The notes below the pieces were generated by a model, which was not told the origin of the DNA, ran no database searches, and saw nothing but the letters and a program-made list of their open reading frames with translations. A program made the translations under genes and the position numbers. From contig MIAC01000162.1 of assembly GCA_001830475.1 (NCBI GenBank), forward strand, positions 1-5,704: 5,704 nt of DNA, in the 5' to 3' direction. Shown here piece after piece: positions 1 to 5,704 of this stretch (position 1 is the stretch's first letter; every line of letters starts with the position of its first letter). This DNA comes from Rhodospirillales bacterium RIFCSPLOWO2_12_FULL_67_15 (lineage in GTDB: Bacteria; Pseudomonadota; Alphaproteobacteria; Rhodospirillales; 2-12-FULL-67-15).

Positions 1-1
1 C

Positions 2-718
2 GATTGGTACGTGATCGCGCCGGATTGGCGCGGTTTCGGCTTGAGCGAATGGGCGCGCGACGGTTACTGGTTCCCCGATTACTACTCCGATCTCGACGCG
101 CTGCTGGAAATTTATCAGCCGGATGCTCCGGTCAACCTGCTCGGGCACAGCATGGGCGGCAACGTCGCCTGCAATTACGCCGGCATCCGCCCGGCGCGTG
201 TCGCGAAACTGATTTCGATGGAGGGCTTCGGCTCGTGGCGCACCTCAGCGGGCAAAGCACCCGCACGTTACGAGCAGTGGCTCAAGGAATTGCGCGATCC
301 GCCCGCTTTCAAATCCTACGCATCATTCGACGCGGTCGCCGCGCGCCTGCGGCAAAACAATCCGCGGCTCACTGACGACCCTGCGCGCTTTCTCGCACTG
401 CACTGGGCCAAGCAGATCGCGCCCGGCGAAGTGGTGCTGCGCAGCGACCCCAGGCACAAAATCGTGAATCCGGTGTTGAGCCGCATCGAGGAGATACTCG
501 CGTGCTGGCGCCGCGTCAGCGCGCCGGTGCTGTGGATCACCGGCGCCGATTCCAAAGCGCCCGGCTGGCGCGCCGACAGCGCTGCGCAACTCGCGGAGCG
601 CAAAGCCGCGTTCAGGGATTTTCGCGAATTCACGCTCGCCGACTGCGGCCACATGATGCATCACGACCAGCCCGCGCAGCTCGCGGCCATCATCGAGGAT
701 TTTTTGACCCGGCCGTGA
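2..718 (+). CDS. alpha/beta hydrolase, 3' part (5' end outside window)
   Basis: Predicted serine hydrolase of the alpha/beta-hydrolase fold, probably cytoplasmic; substrate unknown. The frame is open from the window edge, with codons for Asp-Trp-Tyr before the GTG at 11, so that GTG is internal and the true start lies upstream. Counting from that GTG, the sequence shows the APDWRGFGLS strand-loop segment (residues 3-12), the nucleophile elbow GHSMGGN (Ser47, bases 149-151), a cap region (about 75-165), the likely acid in ITGADS (Asp180), and the catalytic His in DCGHMM (His214, bases 650-652). The full triad is therefore plausible. EGFG after the elbow and DPRHK/NP in the cap resemble SERHL-like hydrolases, a family impression only. 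The missing N-terminus would hold the HG oxyanion motif. The stop is TGA. The 136-base gap downstream suggests it is not in the following operon. Confidence 0.9.
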   Translation, partial: DWYVIAPDWRGFGLSEWARDGYWFPDYYSDLDALLEIYQPDAPVNLLGHSMGGNVACNYAGIRPARVAKLISMEGFGSWRTSAGKAPARYEQWLKELRDPPAFKSYASFDAVAARLRQNNPRLTDDPARFLALHWAKQIAPGEVVLRSDPRHKIVNPVLSRIEEILACWRRVSAPVLWITGADSKAPGWRADSAAQLAERKAAFRDFREFTLADCGHMMHHDQPAQLAAIIEDFLTRP

Positions 719-761
719 TTCCGGTGTCATGGCGGGCCCGGGCCGGTTTTCGGGGGTCAAG

Positions 762-796
762 CGCCATTGCCTGCACGAAATTGATCTAGAATGGCG
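762..796 (+). promoter_or_regulatory. possible promoter / operator with inverted repeat ahead of the STAS gene
   Basis: TAGAAT at 787-792 resembles a sigma-70 -10 box. The best -35 candidate, TTGCCT at 767-772, is only 14 bases away, shorter than the usual 16-18, so the promoter call is weak. A perfect 7-base inverted repeat, CGCCATT (762-768) and AATGGCG (790-796), with a 21-base spacer, brackets and overlaps these boxes as an operator might. A second partial repeat pairs CATTGCC (765-771) with GGCAATG (803-809). This is the only sizeable non-coding gap before the gene cluster, so it is the likeliest place for its promoter. Confidence 0.3.
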
Positions 797-843
797 TTTC
801 GCGGCAATGCCCCGCGGCGAGGGCAGCCGGTAACTCATTAGCG

Positions 844-848
844 AGGAG
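844..848 (+). promoter_or_regulatory. ribosome binding site of the STAS gene
   Basis: AGGAG lies 6 bases before the ATG at 855. It is the clearest Shine-Dalgarno sequence in the window and fixes the start of the STAS protein. Confidence 0.8.
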
Positions 849-854
849 ACAGCC

Positions 855-1232
855 ATGCAACTCATTGAAGAGCGTATCGGCGATGCTTTGGTGCTCAAAG
901 CATCGGGCCGGATCGACCGCACCACCGCCGACGGCTTCAAAACCGCCCTGCAGCCGCATCTCGAGCAATGCAAGCCGGGCGGCCATGTCATCGTGCTGGA
1001 CTTCTCCGCGATCGAGTACATCAGCAGCGTCGGCTTTCAGGTCTTGCTGGTGGCGCAGAAACGGGCCAAGACCCAAGCCGGGGTCATCGCGCTGGCGGCA
1101 CTTCAGCCCGGTGTAAAAGCGGTATTCGAAATCGCCAATTTCTCCAAGGTGATCCGCTGCTACGACAGCGTGCGAGGCGCGTTGGCCGAACTGTCTCCCT
1201 CGGCGCTTGCTTCGTACACGCAGGGAGTCTGA
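855..1232 (+). CDS. STAS-domain protein, anti-sigma factor antagonist type
   Basis: A 125-residue single-domain cytoplasmic protein with the STAS fold of SpoIIAA/RsbV-like anti-anti-sigma factors. Visible landmarks are the first strand region and ASGRID (16-21), which matches the usual G-x-L/I-D turn; the central strand VIVLDFSAIEYISSVGFQVLL (split: 45-51 and 52-65); and a strand-helix region ending near residue 115. In SpoIIAA the phosphorylated serine sits in a D-S-S-G motif. Here the matching stretch is S57-S58-V59-G60, so Ser58 keeps the phosphorylatable position while the preceding Asp is Ser and the following Ser is Val. Such proteins switch partners with a serine kinase and are reset by a PP2C phosphatase. 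Neither partner is visible here. A non-sigma target is equally possible, as is common in proteobacteria. The start is supported by AGGAG at 844-848. It is followed by a 63-base gap and then the sensor genes. Confidence 0.88.
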   Translation: MQLIEERIGDALVLKASGRIDRTTADGFKTALQPHLEQCKPGGHVIVLDFSAIEYISSVGFQVLLVAQKRAKTQAGVIALAALQPGVKAVFEIANFSKVIRCYDSVRGALAELSPSALASYTQGV

Positions 1233-1268
1233 TCGAGCGTCATCGCCGCCCGTAATCTGCTATCTTTA

Positions 1269-1278
1269 ACCGATCGGT
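1269..1278 (+). promoter_or_regulatory. 10-base perfect palindrome ACCGATCGGT, possible operator
   Basis: ACCGATCGGT is its own reverse complement and sits in the 63-base gap between the STAS gene and the first sensor gene, 17 bases before the ATG at 1296. TATCTT (1261-1266), just upstream, resembles a -10 box, but no convincing -35 box is found. The symmetry is reminiscent of TetR-type operators, but no regulator gene is visible, and the palindrome has no loop or T-run, so it is not a terminator. An internal promoter/operator is possible but unproven. Confidence 0.3.
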
Positions 1279-1295
1279 AACCAGGTCGCGCTGAG

Positions 1296-2078
1296 ATGAT
1301 TGGAGCCTCGCTCACGGTCCGTTTGTCGGCCACGATCGTCGGGATCGTGATTGCGGCCGCCATCCTGACGGTCACCCTCAACTACCTGAAGTTCCGGAGC
1401 CTGCTGGAGAACCACAGCGCCGGCATTTACCAGTTCGTCGTCTCCGACCTGCGTTCCACCGTCGAGGCGGGAATCGATCTCGGCGTGCCGCTCAACGTGC
1501 TGACAAACATCCAGACCGTGATCGACCGCCGCAACGCGCAGGACAAGACCATCCTGCGGATTGCGGTCTTCAACCAGTCCGGCCGCATCATCTTCGATAC
1601 CGACCGCTCCCGCATCGGGGAGGCGATTCCACCGGCGTGGCGTCCGGCCCACGCCGTCTCGGAAGGCTGGCGTTTCAGCCGCGGCGAGGAGTGGATCGCG
1701 GGCGCGCCTATCGTAAATAACTTCCAGAAGGAAATCGGCGGAATCGTGCTGCGCTACGACCCCGACGTGGTCGGACGCAAGACCACGTCCATTCTCGTTG
1801 CCATGACATCCGAAGCCGTGCTCGTCAACGGGATCGGCTCTTTGCTGGCCATCCTTGGCGTGTGGCTGCTGGTGAGGCGCACCCGCCGCGCGCTCGCCGA
1901 CAGCGTGCGCGCGATTGCCGATGCGGCCGCCCCAGGGTCCAGGGATGCGAACGCCGCGGACGAGCGCGCCGCACCGGCCGAACGCACGGATGAGCTCGCG
2001 CCGGTCGCGCAGCGCGTGTTCGCCCGGTTGAGCCGCGGCGAGCGTCTGTTGGAAAGAACCGGTCTGCGGCGCCAATGA
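1296..2078 (+). CDS. membrane sensor protein with extracytoplasmic Cache/PAS-like domain and HAMP-like tail, no output domain
   Basis: A 260-residue inner-membrane protein. Helix 1 is about residues 10-31 and helix 2 about 172-193. Between them lies a roughly 140-residue extracytoplasmic domain with a helical start (EAGIDLGVPL, 57-66), a strand pair RIAVFNQSGRIIFDTD (88-103) and a later WIAGAPIV (133-140) plus GGIVLRYD (148-155). This pattern resembles single-Cache/PAS-like ligand sensors. After helix 2 the tail RRTRRALADSVRAIADA and DELAPVAQRVF (232-242) looks like a degenerate HAMP, with a DE motif but without the usual proline near the start. The protein ends soon after, with no kinase, cyclase or phosphatase domain. 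It may signal by assembling with another sensor. The start ATG has a weak AGG at 1283-1285. The stop overlaps the next start (ATGA), implying translational coupling. Ligand unknown. Confidence 0.8.
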   Translation: MIGASLTVRLSATIVGIVIAAAILTVTLNYLKFRSLLENHSAGIYQFVVSDLRSTVEAGIDLGVPLNVLTNIQTVIDRRNAQDKTILRIAVFNQSGRIIFDTDRSRIGEAIPPAWRPAHAVSEGWRFSRGEEWIAGAPIVNNFQKEIGGIVLRYDPDVVGRKTTSILVAMTSEAVLVNGIGSLLAILGVWLLVRRTRRALADSVRAIADAAAPGSRDANAADERAAPAERTDELAPVAQRVFARLSRGERLLERTGLRRQ

Positions 2079-4213
2079 CAACCAGAAACCAGCGCGGCAA
2101 GCTGCGTATCGAAGAAACATTTACTTTTTCTCTGTTGACGTTCGCATTGATCGTCCTGATCGCGAACGCGGTTGTCACTTCCCGTCTTGCGCACAATCTG
2201 TACGAGCGCGAAATCACACCCGAGTTCAACCGCGAAGCCGAAGTGGTCGGCCGCACGGTGGCCGCGCAGTTCGCCCGCGCCATCGAGCTCGGCATCCGCC
2301 CGGAAGACCTGGTGGGGGTGGAGGAATTTCTCGCGCCCACACTGGTAGCGCAAAAAAGGTTCGACTATCTGCTATTTGCCGACGCCACCGGCAAGGTTCT
2401 GTTCGGCAAAGGCCGCAACACCGTGTTGTACACCGAAGCCGTGAACCAGGGGACCATTTCGCTTGCCGGCCCGGCGGCGCTTGCGCTGGGTGAAAAACGC
2501 GAAACACCGCGCGTGCGGGTCTTCGACCTCGGGCGCGTCATGAACACGGCAGTGCCGATCGTCGTTCAGGGGGAAGTCCAAGGCTGGCTTAACGTCGGAG
2601 TCGACCGCTCGGGAATCGCGGATCTGGCGGTCGAGACCCGCTGGGACATCCTCATCATTCTCCTGGTGTCGCTGCTGACGGCGGTTGAAATACTCGCCTT
2701 CCTGACCGGCCGCTCGATCATGACGCCGGTCAGACTGATCCGCGTCATGTCGGAGAAACTGGCCCAAGGCGACTGGTCGCGTCGTGCAGCGATCGCGATG
2801 CGCGACGAGGCCGGACATCACCTCATCGCCCTGAACGCTATCATCGACCAGGTCAACGGCCAATGGCGGCGCCTGCGCTGGAAGGCAGACGAGCTTGCGC
2901 GGGTCAATCCGGCGCTGGCTGCGCGCGCCCGGCGAGTGGTCGACGCCGTGGGCCGCGACCTCAAGTTCGCCCCCGAGACCGCGCAACTCGAGCGCCCGGG
3001 ACCGATTCCGGCGATCGCCCGCGCACCGCTTTTCGTCTACGCCTTTGCCGAGCAGCTCTCGGCCTCGTTCATTCCGCTGTTTGCGAAGACGCTGCAAGCG
3101 CCTGACTGGGGCCTATCCATAGGTGTGCTGATCGGGTTGCCGATTTCCGTCTTTTTCGCGGTTGTTGCCGCAAGCGCTCCGCTCGGCGGGATCCTGGTCA
3201 ATCGCCTCGGTACACGCTGGATCATCATGCTCGGGAGCGTTCCGGCCATTATCGGTTACGTGATGGCGGCCCAGACGACAACAATTCCCGACTTTCTGCT
3301 GTGGCGTTGCGTGACCGCAATCGGATATGCCCTTATCGCCATCGCGTGCTGGGGCTATCTCGCATCTCTTCCCAATCCTGACCGGCGCACGGGTGAAATA
3401 TCGGTCTTTATCCCGGCGGCTATGGCCGGGGCCGTGTGCGGAACCGCCATCGGCGCGATGCTTGCGGATCGCATCGGCTATCGCGCCACCTATCTGGTTT
3501 CCGCAGGGCTCGTGGTGGTCGCAGCGTTTCTGGTCTGGCGTTATATGGAACCGAAAATTGCCGCGGCCGGCCGCAGCAGCGCGCTACGCTCAACGCTGGG
3601 GGTCCTGCGCAATCCCCGCGTTGCGGCAATTGTGATTTTCGGCGCTATGCCCGCGAAAATCGTCCTGACGGGCTTGCTGTTATACATCGTTCCCCTGTTT
3701 CTGTCGGAACTCGGTGCCGGCCAGCCTGTGATCGGCCGGATCATGATGATCTACGGCCTGGCAGTGCTCCTGGCCGTTCACTTCGGCGCACGTTTGTCAG
3801 ACCGGTTTGGAACTGCCGCCAGCCAGATCACGTGGGCCGGCATCCTCACTGGCCTTGGGACTGTCGCCCTTGGCGTCATGCAACCGGTTGCCGCGCTGAT
3901 CGTGGCGCTCGTAATCATGGGGCTGTGCCAGGGAATCGCCTCGGCACCCATGCGTTCTCTCGCCGCCCCTTTATTCGAGCGCGACGCCGCTGAGAAGGCT
4001 CCAGCGACACTGTCCGGGGTAATCGCCCAGGCTGAGTTCGTCGGAGCCGCGCTGGGGCCGGTGATCGCCGCGATTCTGGTGAGCGCATTCGGCTACTCCC
4101 ACGCCATCATCGCGCTGGGGGGCCTGTCAGTTGCGACCGCTGTAGTCTTCCTCCTGATCGAGGGCCTGCTGAAGGGTCCCGCTGCCAACTTGGGAAACAG
4201 GCAAATCCCATGA
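2075..4213 (+). CDS. sensor-HAMP-MFS transporter fusion protein
   Basis: A continuous 712-residue frame with two modules. Residues 1-265 are a sensor: helix about 17-36, an extracytoplasmic Cache/PAS-like domain (about 40-185, with RAIELGI at 68-74, LLFADATGKVLF at 99-110, NTAVPIV at 157-163), helix about 190-211, then a HAMP domain (about 212-262) with TGRSIMTPVRL, LAQGDW and DEAGHHLIALN. A basic helical linker (263-312) leads to an MFS permease (about 313-697) with roughly 12 helices. MFS signatures are GGILVNRLGTRW (371-382, loop 2-3), ADRIGYRATY (464-473, after helix 5) and GARLSDRFGT (571-580, the equivalent loop in the second half). The predicted topology is consistent: HAMP and the MFS N-terminus are both cytoplasmic. 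MFS proteins are usually about 400 residues without a sensor. The inferred role is transport gated by, or reporting to, an external ligand. Import versus export and substrate are unknown. ATGA overlaps join it to both neighbours. Confidence 0.88.
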   Translation: MTTRNQRGKLRIEETFTFSLLTFALIVLIANAVVTSRLAHNLYEREITPEFNREAEVVGRTVAAQFARAIELGIRPEDLVGVEEFLAPTLVAQKRFDYLLFADATGKVLFGKGRNTVLYTEAVNQGTISLAGPAALALGEKRETPRVRVFDLGRVMNTAVPIVVQGEVQGWLNVGVDRSGIADLAVETRWDILIILLVSLLTAVEILAFLTGRSIMTPVRLIRVMSEKLAQGDWSRRAAIAMRDEAGHHLIALNAIIDQVNGQWRRLRWKADELARVNPALAARARRVVDAVGRDLKFAPETAQLERPGPIPAIARAPLFVYAFAEQLSASFIPLFAKTLQAPDWGLSIGVLIGLPISVFFAVVAASAPLGGILVNRLGTRWIIMLGSVPAIIGYVMAAQTTTIPDFLLWRCVTAIGYALIAIACWGYLASLPNPDRRTGEISVFIPAAMAGAVCGTAIGAMLADRIGYRATYLVSAGLVVVAAFLVWRYMEPKIAAAGRSSALRSTLGVLRNPRVAAIVIFGAMPAKIVLTGLLLYIVPLFLSELGAGQPVIGRIMMIYGLAVLLAVHFGARLSDRFGTAASQITWAGILTGLGTVALGVMQPVAALIVALVIMGLCQGIASAPMRSLAAPLFERDAAEKAPATLSGVIAQAEFVGAALGPVIAAILVSAFGYSHAIIALGGLSVATAVVFLLIEGLLKGPAANLGNRQIP

Positions 4214-5214
4214 TGGACCGCCGCGCCTTCATGCAGAAAACTTCCGCCGCGGCCGGCGCGCTATTGGGCCTGAGCGGCAAAGCGCTCGCCGCGGACAAAC
4301 CCTTTCGCATCTACATGATGCTGTTCCGCGGATGGGAGGAAGCCTGCGACGGTTTCCGCGATTATTTCGCGGCGCGGGAAATTCCGGTGGACCTCATCGT
4401 CCGCGATGCCAAGCAGCAGCGGTCCGCGATCCCTGAGATGGTACGCGAGGCCAAGGACCTGCGGCCGGATCTCGTCTATATCTGGGGAACGCAGAACGCG
4501 GTTGCCGCGCTCGGCCCGTGGAATGCGCCCGATCCCAAATTACACATCACGGACCTGCCCGTCGTCTTCAACATCGTCGGGGAGCCGGTCGAGAATCGCA
4601 TCGTGCAGTCTCTTGAACGGCCCGGCCGCAACGCGACGGGCACGGTCTACGTTGCCCCGATCAAGACCCAGCTCAACACGATGACCGCCTATCGCGCATT
4701 CAAGCGCATCGGCGTGATCTACAGCCCCGCCGAATCGAGCTCGGTGCTGACCGTGAAAGCGCTGCGCGAGGCGTCCGGTCCCTTCGGTTTCGAGCTGCTC
4801 GCCATGCAGGCCCCCCTCAACGCCGCGAAGGCGCTGATCCCGGAAAGCCTGCCGGAACTCGCACAGGCTCTCAAGCGGCAGCAGACCGACTGGCTTTATA
4901 TTCCGACGGGCACCACCCTGCAGGTGAACCGGATCGCGCTGACCAATGCGGCGCTCGAGGTCCGGCTTCCGACCTTCGCCGCCACCGAGCGCTTCATCCG
5001 ATTCGCAAACGGACTCGCCGGGCTGGTGTGCCGCTACTACAGCATCGGCCAGTTTACCGGTTTCAAGGCCGAGCAGATACTGCGCGGCATGAAGCCGGAG
5101 GCGATCCCGGTCCAGACGCTGAACCGCTTTTCGTTCATCATCAACATGCGCACGGCGAATACGCTGCGCTTCTACCCCCCGCTCAGCATGCTCAGTTACG
5201 CGGACACGGTATAG
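4210..5214 (+). CDS. Tat-exported substrate-binding protein, ABC_sub_bind (TrpX-like) family
   Basis: A 334-residue periplasmic binding protein. The N-terminus has a twin-arginine motif DRRAFMQK (R4-R5), a hydrophobic stretch (about 12-23) and a signal peptidase I site ALA-A (after residue 27). There is no lipobox Cys, so it should be soluble in the periplasm. Family features of PF04392 are PDLVYIWGTQNAVAAL, then PVVFNIVGEPVENRIVQSL followed by RPGRNATGTV, RIGVIYSPAES, and the C-terminal ILRGMKPEAIPVQ plus FIINMRTANTLRFYPP. These proteins normally feed an ABC importer (tryptophan/tyrosine-like or other small ligands), but no permease or ATPase is present here. The adjacent sensors suggest it may present a ligand to them. 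ATG at 4210 overlaps the previous stop by 4 bases; a second ATG at 4213 is an equally possible start and keeps the Tat motif. No strong ribosome site is seen, fitting coupled translation. Confidence 0.88.
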   Translation: MMDRRAFMQKTSAAAGALLGLSGKALAADKPFRIYMMLFRGWEEACDGFRDYFAAREIPVDLIVRDAKQQRSAIPEMVREAKDLRPDLVYIWGTQNAVAALGPWNAPDPKLHITDLPVVFNIVGEPVENRIVQSLERPGRNATGTVYVAPIKTQLNTMTAYRAFKRIGVIYSPAESSSVLTVKALREASGPFGFELLAMQAPLNAAKALIPESLPELAQALKRQQTDWLYIPTGTTLQVNRIALTNAALEVRLPTFAATERFIRFANGLAGLVCRYYSIGQFTGFKAEQILRGMKPEAIPVQTLNRFSFIINMRTANTLRFYPPLSMLSYADTV

Positions 5215-5218
5215 CGCA

Positions 5219-5704
5219 ATGTCACTGCGGGCCCGCATCGTCCTGGTGTTTGCCGCCGCCTCGCTGCTTTTGATGGCGATCATCGGCCTGCCCGCGGCGC
5301 TGATCGTCTCGCTGATCGATCAGCAATATCGCGCGGTGATTCGGGAGAAACATGACACGGCATGGGTGCGCAGCATCGAGATCGCGTCCATTCCGCTCGT
5401 GCGCCAGGCCCGTGTCGTGGTGAATGATCCCGGCGTGGATAGTGCCCGCCGCAGGGCGGACGCGGCGTCCGCCTCGGCCCGGCTCGTCGAAATAATGAAG
5501 GATGCGGAGAAGGTGACGGCTTTGACGCGCATCGATCTGGTCGGAAAAGACGCGCAACTGGTCGCATCCAGCGACGGTCTGCGGGCCGAAACGCCGCTGA
5601 TCGACGCGGCCGCCGTTTTCAGTGAAATGACGGAACGCTCCTCCGCTGCCGTGACCGGGATCGCCCAACATCCGAGCGGCGTGCTGGTCGCGGTTGCAAG
5701 CATA
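5219..5704 (+). CDS. membrane sensor protein, N-terminal part (3' end outside window)
   Basis: An open frame of 162 codons from ATG 5219 to the window edge without a stop. It begins MSLRARIVLVFAAASLL, a basic start followed by one long membrane helix (about residues 7-33). The next roughly 130 residues are predicted extracytoplasmic: a helical part (DQQYRAVIREKH onward, SIEIASIPLV at 52-61) and a strand-turn-strand segment LTRIDLVGKDAQLVASSDG that resembles the core of a Cache/PAS-like sensor. A second helix and a cytoplasmic output should follow beyond the window. It starts 4 bases after the binding-protein stop, so it is very probably co-transcribed. Given the STAS gene, a PP2C phosphatase or histidine/serine kinase output is an attractive guess. 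A methyl-accepting, cyclase or diguanylate cyclase type cannot be excluded. Confidence 0.78.
   Translation, partial: MSLRARIVLVFAAASLLLMAIIGLPAALIVSLIDQQYRAVIREKHDTAWVRSIEIASIPLVRQARVVVNDPGVDSARRRADAASASARLVEIMKDAEKVTALTRIDLVGKDAQLVASSDGLRAETPLIDAAAVFSEMTERSSAAVTGIAQHPSGVLVAVASI

Noticed and set aside
709..750. Possible terminator after the hydrolase: CCGGCC (709-714), GGCCGG (741-746), then TTTT
   Set aside because: The stem is only 6 bases with a 26-base loop, CCGGCC is self-complementary and common in GC-rich DNA, and the T-run is short.
800..816. Small hairpin CGCGG/CCGCG in the leader of the STAS gene
   Set aside because: Five-base GC arms are expected by chance, there is no T-run, and it does not cover the ribosome binding site.
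1266..2120. Long antisense open frame (284 codons) on the minus strand
   Set aside because: It lies opposite the first sensor gene and has low-complexity, Arg/Gly/Ala/Asp-rich composition with no recognisable domain. High-GC codon use on the + strand explains the lack of stops.
2700..3020. Possibility that the sensor-MFS fusion is an artefact of a missing stop or frameshift
   Set aside because: The frame runs unbroken through the HAMP, linker and first MFS helix with consistent codon use and sensible topology, and no good internal start with a ribosome site was seen just before the MFS part. Homologue comparison is still needed.
4540..5283. Long antisense open frame (247 codons) on the minus strand
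   Set aside because: It lies opposite the clearly recognisable substrate-binding protein gene, has no family resemblance and would overlap two real genes.
1..5704. tRNA, rRNA, CRISPR array, insertion sequence or attachment-site structures
   Set aside because: No spaced direct repeats, transposase-like frame, terminal inverted repeats or tRNA-like arms were seen on either strand by eye.

Overview
The window is a GC-rich bacterial segment with all visible genes on the + strand. Base composition, a Tat-exported substrate-binding protein of the ABC_sub_bind (PF04392) type and abundant membrane sensors suggest a proteobacterium, most likely a betaproteobacterium. That placement is inference from style, not from a marker gene.

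Layout. Positions 2-718 hold the 3' part of an alpha/beta hydrolase whose start lies upstream of the window. A 136-base gap (719-854) carries a possible promoter with an inverted repeat and a strong ribosome binding site. Five genes follow in tight order: a STAS-domain anti-anti-sigma-like protein (855-1232); a two-helix membrane sensor with a short HAMP-like tail and no output domain (1296-2078); a 712-residue protein joining an extracytoplasmic sensor, a HAMP domain and a complete 12-helix MFS transporter (2075-4213); a Tat-signal substrate-binding protein of the TrpX/ABC_sub_bind type (4210-5214); and the N-terminal part of a third membrane sensor (5219 to the window edge).

How the genes may work together. 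The last four genes are joined by 4-base ATGA overlaps or a 4-base gap, so they are very likely co-transcribed and translationally coupled. The STAS gene is 63 bases ahead and probably part of the same unit. Together they look like an envelope sensing and transport module: a periplasmic binding protein, three extracytoplasmic sensor modules, a transporter carrying its own sensor-HAMP front end, and a STAS protein typical of partner-switching (kinase/PP2C phosphatase) control. No ABC permease or ATPase and no kinase or phosphatase is visible. The missing catalytic partner may be the cytoplasmic half of the truncated last gene. The sensor-HAMP-MFS fusion is the most unusual item. Ligand, transport substrate and output are unknown from this sequence.
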